64,000 bases of DNA from Pholiota molesta (GCA_014925825.1 JACGCK010000070.1:1-64000), one strand, 5' to 3'. Counted from the first letter of the stretch, positions 45,991 to 59,674 are shown. Numbers and translations are program-made. Notes: generated from the letters alone by a model not told the origin.

Positions 45991-48900
45991 TTAACATCGC
46001 TCGTACATGCAAATGTACGCTTTTGCACGAAGGACTTCCTCTAGTGTCGTCAATCGCACAGTCGTGTCGCTGATATGAGCCCACTGTCGTTCTGCCGATT
46101 TTGCACTCTGCACAAGCTCCGAGGCTTTGCTGGCAGCCGAAGCATTGCTTAAAGGGTTAGAAGAAGTGGCAGATTCTAGAGGTCCGTCAGCAGTTGAGGC
46201 TAACGACAAAGGAGGCTCGGAAGGAAGGGCAGTGTATGCAACGTAATGGCCACCAAGCTAGAAAGATAAGATAAAACAGTGCTATATCAGCATTCGCTAT
46301 AAAAGGATCGCCGCTCAAAAAGAAGACCTACCATATTCCCGATATGCACTACCACGGCGTACAGCCGATACATGCATCGGTCCTCCTTCTTGCTTTTCCG
46401 CTCCTTCTCCTTGCCCTTCTTTCCAAGCCCATAGTCCTCCTTCCTAGGAGCGAGGAACGGCAGCAAATCGAGATATTCAGGAAACGAGATGTAGTCATCT
46501 AGCTTCTTGAATCCATGCGAGAAGGACATAAACGGGGTCTTAGAGGTTTGTTGAAACCTCTTGAGATGGATGACCAGTACCGGGGGAGGTGTTGCAATGA
46601 GATAGCGCTTGTATGCGGGACGCATAATCACAGGTTTAGGCTTGGAAGGCTTCTTCTGCGACGTAGGCGCTGTGTTTAGAGGTTGCTGCTGGGCTGTAGA
46701 AGGCTGGGTAGAGGTTGTCGTGGTACCCTTTGTCGATGCTTCCCGTCCTCCATTTACACCATTTGGCAGCTTGGAACTGGATTCTGCTGACACTGACGAC
46801 GTATCGCTCTCGTCTTCAGAGCTTTCATTATCAGTGGTTGTCGTATCTGAGCAAACGGACCCGCCCTTGCGTGATCTCGACGTCGGTATGGCCAGCGAAT
46901 CTTTGGACACGGAATTGGTATTGGATCCATATACTGCTCGTGGCAACTGCGGCTTTGAACTGTCTTTTGGGTGCTTTGTCGCAAGGGACGAGGTACGCGA
47001 GGAAATAGATATTGTCGATTCCGTAGGTGTGTCTGGAGGCGCAGTGGTTGAGATCTTTGGAATTGGCATGCCGCCCGGCCCCGCTGATCTGGATTGGTCA
47101 CTGCTATCCGAGATGATGGACAGCGACAGAGGAGAGTCGTCACTGCTCTGTGTGCTTTCATCAAGAGACACAGACGTGGCTTCGGTAGGAAGAGACGATA
47201 CAGATCGCGTGTCGCTCCTATCGTCAACAGATGCATAGGATGATACCGTGGGCGTAGAGAGTGATGTTGGGATGTGCGTAGTAGGCGTTGGAGGTTGTAC
47301 CTTTAAGGACGGCCGGTTCTTCCCTGGTGGCTCCTTGAGATTGGCGACCCCATTGACGTTCAGTTTTTCCTCCGTCGGTGGTATTGGTGGCTTTGAAGAT
47401 ACCGTATGTTGACTTGGCTCTTGAGGCTCTTCATCCTCGTCATCATGGTCCGAGTCTTTGCCTTTCGATGTATGCAGCATTCCATTTTGGATCTTCCAGC
47501 ACCGTCGACAGCCAACCATGTTGTCCCCATCGAGCACCTCAACCGCCGTAAACAGCCTCATACATTCCTCAATACCGGTCAAGTTACGGCCCATGCCTAG
47601 CCAAGCAGCGCCTGTACTCTTTTCCTTCTCCTTCTCTCCAGGCCCGGCTGTGGATAGAATCCCGCCTGATACCGAGCGTGAACTGTGATGGCCCGAATGC
47701 CCGTGCAATAGTGGCGGTTTGAACATTGCGAAAGGATTCGATGATGTGGGTGCCGTCGAGACATCCGCCAGAATCTTGCGAAGATATTCGACCTCGGCTG
47801 GGCTGGATTTGGGAGGTTTAGGGGATTTAGAACGTTGGACGGTGGGGAAAATAGAGGCAGGAGAAAATGTAGATGAGGCATTGAAATTCAACAGATTCGA
47901 TAGCGGTTGTGATGAAGATGGTCGGGGTGAGGGTGATCTGGTATTCGTTGAAGATGTGGCATGGACTGGAATGGGTTTGATCGGCTTGTTTGGAGGTGGT
48001 GATGTGCTGGTCGAAGTATTTGCGGGTTCGGATTCGTTGATCCTGGAAGATGGAACGGCACCATCAGATACAGCCCGATTTCTGATAGTAGAATCGTCCA
48101 CCGCCGACGGAGTGCCAATGACACTTGCAGACTGTGACTTTTGGATACCCAAATCAGCAGATACGTCTTCCTGGATCGCGCCTGGTACCCCGAGGCTATG
48201 ACGATCCATGGATCGACTCTTCCTATCCCTTTCTTTTCGATCCTTCTCCTTCTCAGCGCTTTTCGACCGACCTAGTCCAACTGAAAGACTAATCCGCCTC
48301 CCAATTTTGGCCCAGCTCGTGTCATCGTTTCTTTGCATTTGCGCCTTCTCCTTCTCCATTTCCTTGTCCGCAGCAGCCGGCAATGAGGTTCCTTCAGGTC
48401 CTGCCTTCTTATCCGCTGGCTCCGCAAATTCGATATGCCTCTCTTCAGGCTCCGTTACCTGCACGATAGGATTGGGACTGTCACTCTCCAGGGCATCGTT
48501 CCGCGATGTCTTCTCCAATTGTGGCTCGGCCTGTGGAGGTGCTTCGAGGATCTCCTTTACCGATGGCGTCGGTTCTGGCGCAGGTACCTCGGATTCCGAT
48601 ACCAGTCCCCCGACGGATACGTCCAAACTCCTCCGTCTCGGCGACTCCGCTCTGGGATGCTCTGCAAGGAGCTGCGCAGCGTCCCTCTCTGTGCGTGGAC
48701 TGGGCGGTACGGACGACGCGCGCAGCATCTCCACTGCGTGCGCAGAGTCAATTGGCGGAGGACTCGGCTTTGCTGTACCCGGGAACTGCGTCAGCCGTCC
48801 GACGATCTTCTTGAATCGGTCGCGCTTGCGATTATGGGGTAGGTAATCCTCGGCCTTGATGCTGAGGCTGATGTCGTTGAAGTCTTCATATGTCTGTGAT

Positions 48901-49848
48901 ACATGTTTGCACTTTTGGCATACGAGAATGCTTGTCAGCTCGCCGCCAAATATCATGTCAACGAACGAGTGTAGTGGAGGTTCCGCGTCCGGATCTGCCG
49001 TTGGGTCCGTTGTAGGTGTTTCGAGAGTATCAGGCGTAAGTGTGGTCCGTCGCCGCTTCTTGGGGTGGGGTGGGGGTTGGCGCTTCTTAATGATCTGTCC
49101 CCAAATCAGATGTTGAAAGGTCGGAGAAACACATGTGCTTACATCTTGCTCCTCCATGCGCATTGCATCGAGCAATATTCGCAGAAATTCATGAGCATCT
49201 TGTTGCGCGAAGTCTAAATACTGATCATATTTCTGACCGAGGGCAGAAAGAATAGGTCTGAATGTGTCAGTACAACCAAACCCGCAAGAATGATCATGCG
49301 TACTTTGGACTGAGGATGTCTCTCCTCCTTGCAGCCTGGCTATCCCAGGCTTTGTACATCACGGTCAGAAACATGTCTCCAATTGGCATGCTGTTCACCC
49401 ATGGCTGCTCGTATTTCCCTGCCAGATTATGGCCGTTTGTAAGTTGCGGCGATCTTCTCGAGACAATCTGCGTGGTTGCTGTCATTTGAATTTCTGGTGG
49501 TATTGGGTTGAAATGGACAAGATCGGAGAGCAACCGAGTTGCTATAAGCTATCGCATTGTCAGTACGACGTAACTTGGAAATTGTAGACGACATACACCC
49601 TGCAAAACCGAGTTCATGAAACAGGTATTGCCATGATTGATCAACCCAGGCGGCAAGTAGGCCGTTTTCTCGTTCTCTTCGCGCTGCCGTCTTTGCTTGT
49701 AGATCTCCTGGGGTGTCAGAGCCTTCTGCTTGGCCATTGGAGAAATCCCAGCCACAGAATGGAATGAGCGCTGTTGCTCGTTAAGTACTGAGGGGCGTCG
49801 CGCCGCAGCGGTAGCCCGCGCAGAACTCGTGTTGATCGTTATTTGCAT
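45991..49848 (-). CDS. ubiquitin carboxyl-terminal hydrolase (USP family, C19)
   Basis: A deubiquitinating cysteine protease. ATG at 49848 gives MQITINTSSARATAAARR. The Cys box is GLINHGNTCFMNSVLQG (near 49600), followed by an exon with VNSMPIGDMFLTVMYKAWDS and one with FAQQDAHEFLRILLDAM. A long exon from about 49090 to 46330 starts IIKKRQPPPHPKKRR and holds the zinc pair CQKC and the second pair CRRC that brace the USP fingers. Between them lies an inserted, Ser/Pro-rich, probably disordered stretch of more than 450 residues. The box PPVLVIHLKRFQQ and the His box LGGHYVAYTA, reached by the last intron near 46265-46330, complete the active site. It ends at 45991. About 1,200 residues; which yeast UBP it matches I cannot say. 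Confidence 0.9.
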
Positions 49849-50371
49849 CGGGCGCTCTTTGAAATCACACCCGAGTCACCAGCAAATGCGTAGCAAGCCG
49901 CGTAGTCAATAACATTGACCGTAGCAAAACTGCGCAGAAAACAAGGAGAATCAAGATATAATCTCACGAATCTGTATTAGTTTTTATAAATAAAAGGAAG
50001 AGGAGGTACATAGCAGTGTAAGTAACTGGGATAACCTTTCGGCATCTCCCGATAGCTGATGGCGGAAGGCGGGCCGCTAGAATTCAGCCTTGACAGGGGC
50101 TTTCTGCCTCTTTGCGCTTTCGCTTGGTTACTTCCATCAATGACTTTTCTTTACTGTCTGAACGGATGGTTATCAGATGAAAATATGCAGTGCGTGACCT
50201 TCAATACGCACCCAATTATCATTCAAGTCTGACTTCAAACCAATTTCGCTGATTAGGGGTTCAGAAGCCCCACATGACACAATTGCAGCTCATGTGAACG
50301 AAGTGTGAACGTAACCACCACTTCAAAACGAAATACAGAGTGATTCCGGTTAGCTCTGCTTCATATTCTTC
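49849..50371. other. divergent promoter region
   Basis: The deubiquitinase reads left and the acyl-CoA synthetase reads right from this 0.5-kb stretch, so it probably holds both promoters. No gene or clear TATA box seen. Confidence 0.45.
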
Positions 50372-52991
50372 ATGTCTCTTGCTCGAAGTTCTGTGCGACG
50401 TGTCTCCCAATTTTCTGTGCCAGCAACGCAGTTCAGAAGATGTCTAACGAAATCAGCAGTGCAAGGACCACTGGAACCGCCTCTATCCACGAAGACCTTC
50501 CCAGAGTACTTCAGCACCGAGATCTTGAGCAAGCATTCCATTCGGCCAGCCCTCATCTGCAGGAAAGAAGCCCCTCGATCTCATGGAGGGCCTCCGTCGC
50601 GTAATCTCGGCGTCACAACTCACCTTGCATGGGATTTTGCAGAGTTCGACAAGCACATCAACACATTGGCCAGAGGCCTTTTGGCGATGGGCGTACAGAA
50701 AGGGGACCGGGTTGGAGTGATAATGGGAAACAACAGGTGCGTCGCAATGCGATTTATTTTGTGCCCGTTGATTGAATAATCGATTAGCGCATACGCCATG
50801 CTGCAGTGGGCATGTGCGAGTATTGGGGCCATTTTGGTGACGCTCAACCCAGCTTATCGTCTAACCGAATTAGTAGGTTTCTCGAGCTTATGTCCTTGCA
50901 CTCGGCTTATTTAGAAATATAGGCTGCCACTTTAAATCTGGCGGGCGTCAAGCATCTATTCCTAGTACCACGTTTGCGATCCTCAACATACGTACGTATG
51001 TTTGCTGAAGCCTTCCCTGAGATTCGCGGTCAGCATCCGGGAGAACTACAAATTGAAGACCTTCCGACTTTGCGTAACATTGTTGTCGTAGATAACGCCG
51101 AACAGGATCTCGCAGATTTAGCCCAACTCCATATTAAAGGCACAGCGGACTGGAGGGAAATTTTGATTTGGCGTGAAGACACACGCGAGGCTAAGTTACA
51201 AAAGGAAATTACTGCTGGCCTCAATAAGGATGAAGTTATCAATCTACAATTTACTAGGTAATTACTATAACGCGTCTTTTCAATTTATACTCAAGACGGT
51301 TCAACAGTGGAACAACGGGACTGCCGAAAGCCGTTTCTGTACGACCCACTTATCCTTTCTGCCGCCCCATGTTCCTCATACTGTCAATTAGCTCACCCAT
51401 TTCAATCTTCTCAACAACGGGATATCAATAGGTCGATGTATGCGCTTGACCGAGCAAGATATTCTCTGTATGTAATTTCCCTCTTCGCTAATAAGGCGAT
51501 CCAGTCTTATCTAATTCTGTAGGCAATGTCCCGCCTTTATTTCACTGCTTTGATAAGTTTTCATACTCCATTCCCCCTCTACAATCAGCTTATTTGATAT
51601 TATCAAATACGCCTTGTCTTAGGAAATCTCGCTGCATGGTCACACGGATCTTGTATTGTATATCCTTCCGACACTTTTGACCCGCCTGCTATCGTCGACG
51701 CTGTAGTAGAGGAAAGGTGTACTGCATTGCATGGTGTACCTACTCATTTTCTCGGAGTTTTGTCCGAGGTCGAGAAGCGCAGAGACTCTGGCGCCCCTGC
51801 AGATATGCGTTCTCTAAGGTATTTTTTTGATGTTGCTCTCGAGGCCATTCACTAATTGCATTGCTGTACACTAGAACCGGAATTGCTGCTGGTTCTCCTA
51901 TTCCCATCGATCTCATGAAGAACCTAATCGGAAGGATGAATTTGCGTGATTTGACGAACGCCTATGGAATGAGTAAGTCGTGCAGAATGTTCAAACCTGT
52001 TTGTGCGATTTTTGTATGAAACATCTAATTTTACTACCCTCAGCCGAAACTAGTCCTGTATCATTTCAAACGACTCCCGACGACCCTATTATCAAGCGTG
52101 TGGAAACAGTGGGAAAAGTTCAGCCTCATGTCAAGGCGAAGATTATCGATTTGGATGGTAAAGTTGTAGACATTGGGAAGCCCGGCGAAATTTGCATAGC
52201 GGGATATCTATTACAGAAAGGGTATGCTATGCAATCATGGAAAATGGTACATCTAAATTCCTCAAACTAATGTTCATTATTTTAGGTATTGGGAAGATGA
52301 AGAACAAACTAAGCGCGTGATGAAAACTGACGCAGAAGGAACGCTTTGGATGCACACTGGTGACGAAGGTATTTTAGACGAAGAAGGTTATCTTCGAGGT
52401 ACGATCTTTGCCTTCTCAAAACGTCAAGGTTTATTGACTTGTTCCGTCAGTGGTTGGCAGGATCAAAGTATGAATCATTCTTCGCTTCTCAATTTAATTA
52501 ACTTACTTACGGCGCTATGATTTATAGGATCTCATTATTCGGGGTGGTGAAGTAAGTTAATCTCCGATTCATTCTGAATGATCCTGACACTATCTCTTTT
52601 GATCATTCAGAATCTATTCCCGGTCCAAATTGAGAATGCGATGACGGCGCACCCCGAAATACGGGAGGCAGCAGCTATCGCCGTCCCTGATGATACCTAC
52701 GGCGAGGTAGTAGGCGCCTGGATTGTTCGCGAGCCGCATACAAATATGACGAGAGCGCAAGTACGTGAGAGTGTAACGTCAGCAATGAACCCTCAGGTAT
52801 GTTTCTTCACTGCCAAAAATGGTATTTATTTACTTTTTGGGTGTTTTTAGAATGCCCCTACATGGGTATGGTTCGTCGACGAAGATGGGTGCCCTGTAGA
52901 ACTTCCGAAGACCGCCAGTGGTAAAGTCATGAAACATGTGTTGCGAAACTGGAGTCGCGACCTCGTCGCAACAGGCGCCGGGCGTGTGTAG
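50372..52991 (+). CDS. acyl-CoA synthetase (AMP-binding, ACSF2-like), probably mitochondrial
   Basis: An adenylate-forming enzyme that activates fatty acids with ATP and CoA. The start MSLARSSVRRVSQFSVPATQ is rich in Arg and Ser and looks like a mitochondrial presequence. Motifs in order are: P-loop TSGTTGLPKAVS, then LFHCFGLVLGNLAAWSHG, VPTHFLGVL, YGMTETSPVSFQ, WMHTGDEG, VGRIKDLIIRGGENLFPVQI, and the C-terminal catalytic Lys in PKTASGKVMKH. About 600 residues from more than ten exons, ending at TAG 52989-52991. All introns I traced are GT...AG, except that at 51553-51610, which begins ATAAGT and ends AC. The ACSF2-like group prefers medium-chain acids; substrate here is inferred. Confidence 0.88.
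51553..51610 (+). other. apparent AT-AC intron in the acyl-CoA synthetase gene
   Basis: The exon before ends ...CACTGCTTTG at 51552; the exon after starts GCCTTGTC at 51611. Joining these gives HCFGLVLGN, which matches the family. The 58-base intron starts ATAAGT and ends AATAC, the pattern of rare U2-type AT-AC introns. Using the next AG instead would delete LVL from a conserved block. Confidence 0.65.
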
Positions 52992-54047
52992 AAGGAATAA
53001 TGATAATCGAAACACGGACTCGGAAGGTCTATGGATCTGCTTGAACTCTGATTCGTCACTTGAAGGCGTCTGGACTCTGTCCGCCTACCCGAGCGCGCAA
53101 GGGATCTGCTACTAATGCGATTTCAATATGGGCATTCTCCTATTCCACCAATAGTTTCATCGCCAACAACCCCAGTGCAAATTTCAAGATGATTATGAAG
53201 CTGCGTGGTTGAGTGTACGTTCGTGATCTAACCTTCTGATTATTTATGAGGCATGCTATTTATTCTTGATCAATTGGGAGGGACAAAATTGGATGCAGTC
53301 AATATAAAAGCGTTGGTTGCAGTTGAGGTCGGGAAATCGGTCGTGTGTCGAGTGAACGCCAATCGCAGTTTGCAAATTTATTACCGAGATCTGACAAATT
53401 CTACCCCATGAGAGCCTAGTTCTCAAGATCTCAAGGTTAACTGCGCTTTTCACTCTGGCCGCAGATACTAGAACTTCGAAGACTTAGCAAACCTTTCTTC
53501 TTGGATCTGGGATGCCTCTTGAGCCCATACGAAACTTTAATCCGTGGAAAATGGGGTCCTTGGTCAAATTCTAGTCTATCTGATCGAATTCTAGAGTTAG
53601 CCCAGAAACGACTGGATGTGTCGACTCAGACTCGACTAGTAGAAAGCCTAAAGGACAGATTTCGATTTCGATGATGTTCGTGATTCTTGTGGGGAATATT
53701 TGGGGTGGGATATGCCAGGTTAATGTTTGAATATTCCAGGACGACATCTGCGATCTCTGGCTTTCACTGTGCTGCATAATATATTTTTGACGCCAACTTG
53801 AATTTAGCGCCGGAGTCTTCAGGAGATGCCTGCCAAGTCTTTTTGAAGTCTGGGTTCGGAAGTATTAGTACACGCACGTGATATCCGCTAGGGGCCGCTT
53901 AGAATATACTGATTCGTAAAAAAAGTCGTGAGACTCGAACATTACACATGAAAGCCTTGCTCCCCGGCGGCCACCTCGACCTTCAATAATACCTCAATCC
54001 TCCAAGGAATTCATCAAGGGTTGAGCACTCGACTTTTCTTCTCCACG
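52992..54047. other. intergenic, no clear gene
   Basis: Only short open frames with no motif. Includes the 3' end of the synthetase gene and the promoter of the hydroxylase gene. Confidence 0.4.
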
Positions 54048-55534
54048 ATGTCGAAACGTATCCGCATTTACACAGCAGAAGACCTGGCTAGTCATACCGA
54101 TGCATCCAGCTGTTGGATATCACGAGAAGGCAAAGTTTACGACGTTACGAAGTTCCTCAACGACCATCCGGGAGGAGACGACCTGATTCTGCAACATGCC
54201 GGGAAGGATGTCGGCGAAATTATGAATGACAAGCTGGAACACGAGCACTCAGACTCGGCATACAGTATGCTGGACGAGTATATTATTGGGAGAGTGGGCA
54301 CCGGGGAGTCGCTCGTTAGTGATGGTGCGAGCCAAACTATCTTGCGAAGAAGTTGCTTTTGACTTATCTGCATTACACCTAGACTGGGAGGCCCCAGATG
54401 ATTTTCATCCAGATACGACGGATTCGGCGAAGGATTATGAGAAGAACGCGTTTTTAGACCTTCGCAAACCTCTTCTTCGACAGGTCTGGGGAGCAAATTT
54501 CAGGTGTGTTGCTTCAATAGCATTATGCTTAATCGCTGTATCTAACTCTCATGTAGCAAATCCTACTATCTTCAACAAGTACATCAACCCCGTCACTTGC
54601 AGGAGTCCGCGCGGTTGTTCGGACCAGATATTCTTGAGGTGCGTTTCTAGGCCCCATTATCTATCCGCAGTAATCTAATGTTCTCTTCTTTGAAAGATCT
54701 GCACCCGAACTGAGTGGTATGTTGTGCCCATTGTCTGGGCGCCCATTACAATATATCTGTTCCTTCGATCCCTCTTCCAATTCACGGGACCACTGCCTTC
54801 CTTCTTCGAGAACCCTTCCCTCCCCCTATCCAGCCTCGCACTCATCCCCACGGTGTCCATTGCGAAATTGGCAGTCTGTTTCCTCCTCGGAAACATTATC
54901 TGGACATTACTGGAATACTTCTTGCACCGGTTCTTGTTCCACATTGATCGTTGGCTTCCAGACACTCCAGCCTTCCTCACGCTTCACTTCCTGATGCACG
55001 GAATTCACCACTATCTCCCCATGGATCGGTATGTGATTTGTCCCACATTTTGAGCTATGATTAACATTTCATTAGGCTAAGGCTGGTTATGCCTCCACCG
55101 CTATTCTTTGCGCTACAGCTTCCATTTACACAACTGGCTTACGTTCTTTTCCCGGTGGCCGTAGCTAATGGGATCATTTCTGGAGCATTCGCATTCTGTG
55201 AGTAGTCTCTTATATGTTGCGAAGTGGTCAAATTTACATCTACGTTAGATATCGGTTATGACTGCATGCACTATGCGTGAGTGTCACAGACTTTTTGTGG
55301 TTTCACAGCCCAGAAGCGTAACTGACACCGATTATTAACAGCCTTCATCACTCGAGGCTTCCAGAATATATGAGGATGATGAAAAAGTATCATCTTGCCC
55401 ATCATTACAAAAACTTCGAACTTGGATATGGTGTTACCAGTATGTGCTTCCTAACTTGCCCAATTTCGAAATCCTGACTATCACTGTTAGGTAAAATCTG
55501 GGATGTTGTATTTAACACGGTCCTTCAAGTTTGA
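54048..55534 (+). CDS. SCS7: fatty acid 2-hydroxylase (inositolphosphorylceramide hydroxylase, Scs7-like)
   Basis: An endoplasmic-reticulum enzyme that adds the 2-hydroxyl group to the very long fatty acid of ceramide. The N-terminal cytochrome b5 domain shows CWISREGKVYDVTKFLNDHPGG-type sequence with the haem ligand HPGG and a second His in HEHSDSAY. The hydroxylase domain has the histidine clusters HRFLFH, LMHGIHHYLPMD, LHHSRLPEY and YHLAHHYKN that hold two iron atoms. Hydrophobic spans (YVVPIVWAPITIYLFLRS; VCFLLGNIIWTLLEYFL; LPFTQLAYVLFPVAVANG) are membrane segments. It starts MSKRIRIYTAED at 54048 and ends VLQV at 55534 after about seven introns, roughly 370 residues, the normal size. Confidence 0.92.
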
Positions 55535-56093
55535 TTCCTTCTCTCTCGCTGCCTGGACTTTTTGGAATACTTACCCCCACTTCTTTACTCGTAATGCCTT
55601 ACCTTCCTTGCCCTTATGTTATGCTTAATATTGGAAGTTTTGATGTTTGAGTTGTCATAACCAGTAGATATAGTCACGTTTTACGATCTGGATAATTTTT
55701 AGATTAAGATAGTATCTTGATATGTGAACCAAATGCGAACAATATGTGAACGCACATTCCACGTACATGGTTCAAGATGGTTCAGGGGAGTACGATTAAG
55801 TCGAGCCCAAAGGCATAGTCTTCCAAACATAGCAAGCACAAACAACGATATTGATTTCCATGTACAACTTGAACCAGACTTGAACTGACCGTGCCATCTT
55901 GGAAACAATCACTGACGACAACAAGCCCTATATCCAGTTACTGAACGTTATACCCTCACTGTCTACCGCGGATTTACGTGCATAATCTATAACGCTTTCC
56001 ATACCCCGAAATCTGATTTCAGCAACGCTAACAGCTGCTATACATTGCTACACAAATTATAACACGGATCTATTTATTACACTTACGACAGAA
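55535..56093. other. intergenic between SCS7-like gene and SEC5
   Basis: No gene seen. Contains the upstream region of SEC5. Confidence 0.4.
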
Positions 56094-59000
56094 ATGACAA
56101 GGCTGAATTTCAACGTTGACGAGGCGGCCCTGCTACAGGTCTACAAGATCGGGACCATGGTACCTACGTAGGTGGCACTACTGTGGGATGTGTTCTCGCG
56201 AATGACAATGGCGCCGTCACAGCAAGTGGGAGGAAATCGATCACGAACTCGAAGACTCTGTTGCCGGCGCGCTCCTGAGTCCTACCAGCGCGGGAGATTC
56301 TGAAGGAGATCCTTTGGGCTTGGGAACGCCCGTGAGGTAAGTCCGCCCTGCCCGTTGTAGAACCTGATACTAACTCACCTATGAATAGGGTGAAGGACTT
56401 AGAGATGGACGCAAGTACGCCTTCTTGGTCTTGCGTTAATTTCGGTTTCATTGAATCTTGTCTTTCACTGCGTCTATAGAGGCTTCTTGTCTCATTACGT
56501 CTAAATCTTTCGATGCTAAGGCTTTTCTCTCGACCGTGCATCCTGATGCAACCTACCAAGACCTAGCAAGAGGAATTGCATTTCTCCAGAATTCCATAGA
56601 GGCACGGTCCGAGGCACTTCGTATCCTAGTCGAGGATAATTTTGACCGTTTTGTCGCCGTGAAATCCTCCACAGATGGTGAGAGCGGATTCGGGTTATTC
56701 TTGACTATTATCCGGTAGATGAAATTTCGTCGATTTAGCGCTTTATGCCGAGATGAGAGAGGGTATCTTGAATCCGGAGACGGCATATGCATCCCGCCCT
56801 CTCCGTGACCATCTGAAAAGTGAGTCCACCGTGTCCTTGCAATCTCAACCGTTTCTAATTATTGTCATCTTTGCTTACAGATGGTACACAGAAGGCTAAC
56901 CAAGTTTTCTTACCTGTGCTCGAGAATGCTTCTAAGGCCCACCGACTACAAACGACTCTCAGCGTGTTTGAAAGATCCAAATTCTTTTTCAACTTACCCA
57001 ACTTCATCGCGGAATCCATTGAAGCGGTTAGCTTCCTAATCTCGCCCTGCTGTGATCTATATTCTTATTTGTCAGTTTATAGGGGCGTTACGAGATGGCC
57101 TTGCGTGATTACAAGAAAGGAAAATACCTTCTGGAAAATCGTCCAGGCCAATTGCTGCCAATCGGAAACACGAAAGACAGCGCTGAATCCGAGATCGCCG
57201 AACAGCACCAGCGGCGCGTCCTTGACAAAGTCTGGAGTACTGTGGAGAAAGCTATGGGTGAGATGCGGAACATACTCATCTCACAGCTGCAGGATTCTAG
57301 CCGGAGCGTGGAAGAACAAGAGAAAACCCTTGAGTATGCCTTCCTTTGTCTCATGGGTTTCTCATTAATGTATGCGCATATTTTAGGGTCCTTTTGGAAC
57401 TGCAATCCAATGACGATCCTGTCTGGACGTATTTTGACAGCCACCATCGAAACATACTCGATCGTATGGATAAATCTTACCAGTCTTCTGTGAACACCGT
57501 CGAAGGTACGCCTGAGGGAGAAAAGTTTTCCCATCTTCGACTGTCGGCTAACCATCACCACGATAGCGCATATTCAAAGGGCCAAAATTGATACCACGGT
57601 CTCCGACACTCTGGCGGCATCGCTCCAATCGCAAATTCGAACTGCCATGGCTGATCTAGAAGGGCAAAAGCCCGAGTCTAAGATTGGTGCGTACCCCTCT
57701 CTAACTTACGCAATTATTCTTATCATTCATTTGCATCCCCATCTCCGACATGTAGCCCAATCCCCGGGGAACCAGTGTGGCAAGCCATTCACGACATGGT
57801 GAAAAATATTTCTGAGGCAATGATGTCTTCACTTCCCACCTTCTGGAAGATCTCGAAAAGTTTCATGGATGGGAAACTGAAAAAGGTTTATTCTGTGATT
57901 CTACCGCCATAAACACTTTTGGCTTATTTCTGTTTTAGTCCTCAAATCCGTCGAACGGCACTCGACGAAGCTCGTCACAATGCCGAACGATGGCATTAGA
58001 TATTATCAAGCTTTACATCTCCCTTATATCACAATTCTTTAAGCTGTCAGACGTAACTGTCATGTCACTGCCCGGACCTCATCAGAGCCCACCCCCTCTC
58101 CTCCCTGAAAACGCTCACTCCCTGTGCACTGCTCATTATCTCCTCAAAATTCTTTCTGACGTGCAGGAAACCGTAACGGAACTCAATGGAATGGACATTT
58201 CGTCCGATACAGGTCTTAAAAGCCTTTTGGAAAGTGTCAAATGGCGTTTTGAAGATATTCTCATACACACATGGCTTAGAGGCAAGTTCATTCTGCAAGT
58301 TCGGTTCTCTTTTCTTCTACTGATCTTCCCATAGATGCAAATTTCTTCTATTACACAGAGACCTGGTTAGCGAGCCCCACAGAATCATTCACCACCCACT
58401 ACCTTGCACAGATTGAGCTGTACCAACGACATATGACTACCGCCGCATTCAAACTCGCCGGTGGCGTTGAATTAGCAACCTCGCTTGCGAAAGCTTCCAA
58501 ACAGAACTCTGTCCCTCAAATCTTTGTATCAAAAATCACGAAAGCTTTCTTGGATGCGTTATACTCACTGCTTGACGGGATGGTACTTCTTGCTTCCGAT
58601 GAATCTCCGGTACTGAGCGGGACACTGCCTGATACCTCTAACATGGCGGTGGAAGAGCTGAATCCTTTACAACTACTTGATTTGAAAGACGGCGTACGTC
58701 AATGCACGGTCTTTTTTCCTTTCTACATTTGTCTAATTGTTTTGCTCTTTAGGACACCCGTTTACTACTTGTTATTTCTAACTTCGGCCATCTGTCGAAG
58801 GCAGTTATTCCTAGCATGCTGACTCAACTTGAGAGCGCGTTTGGAGTAATTCTCACAGAGGATAGAAAGGTGAGAACGACCGTCATCAGCGGTATTGTTG
58901 TCTCGATGGGCTTTTGATGTTTATTATTGTCTAGATGTTATCAACCGTCGTGGCAGAACTAGATAAAACCCTGTTTGAGGGTTATGTGAAAACGAAGAGC

Positions 59001-59674
59001 GATAAATTGAAATCTATTATCTCTGGCGGGATTCTGGACAGTCGGATTGACTGGTATGAGACCCCGCAGCCCACAGGCGCGTGCTTTCTATGCCTATCTT
59101 TCGGTTAACTTACTTCTTCATCATGGGGCCCTCTTTATAGACATCCGACCCTACATGTATGAGGCGCTGATGACCCTTGTTGGAGTGCACGCTCAAGTTT
59201 GCAACGTTGCCGAATCTCTCCTAGATCGAACTCTAAATTCACTGGTAGAGGAGCTTGCGAATGAGGCTCTCCGATGTTTTCGACAAGTCAAACGTTTTGG
59301 CATGGGAGGCATGCTACGAGTACGTATATCAGCCATCACATGTCCGATATCCACGTTGACATTTTCTGCAGGCCACCCTTGAGATTGAGTTTATGCATCA
59401 GACGTTGGGCCGCTACGTGACCCCTGCTGCGGCGAAGATTCTGTCGGAGCTATATAATCGGATCTCTCAGGCCTATGCACGGCGGCCCGGTGATGAAAGT
59501 TTGCAGGCCAACTTGGATGGCGTAAAGAAAATTCTCGCTGAAACGCGCCGTGCTACTGGCATCGAATTCTTATGTTTCAGGCAGACGAAGACAACTTCAT
59601 CATCAACGAGCCGGAGCGGCGCCCCGGTGGGTAGATCACGAGATAAAGAGGCTTCACGCAATGAAAGGATGTAA
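56094..59674 (+). CDS. SEC5: exocyst complex subunit Sec5
   Basis: Sec5 is one of eight exocyst subunits, which tether secretory vesicles to the plasma membrane. The start [20 protein letters not shown] joins across a GTAGGT...CAG intron to [20 protein letters not shown]. The conserved N-terminal block follows: [40 protein letters not shown] and [18 protein letters not shown], then [20 protein letters not shown] and [17 protein letters not shown]. The C-terminal exon reads [20 protein letters not shown] and [15 protein letters not shown], ending at 59674. About 850-900 residues in at least ten exons, helical throughout, as expected. Exon borders in the middle (57.7-59.0 kb) were not all checked. 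Confidence 0.9.

Noticed and set aside
46609..47238. 209-codon plus-strand frame over the deubiquitinase insertion
   Set aside because: Antisense shadow of the low-complexity Ser/Pro/Thr region.
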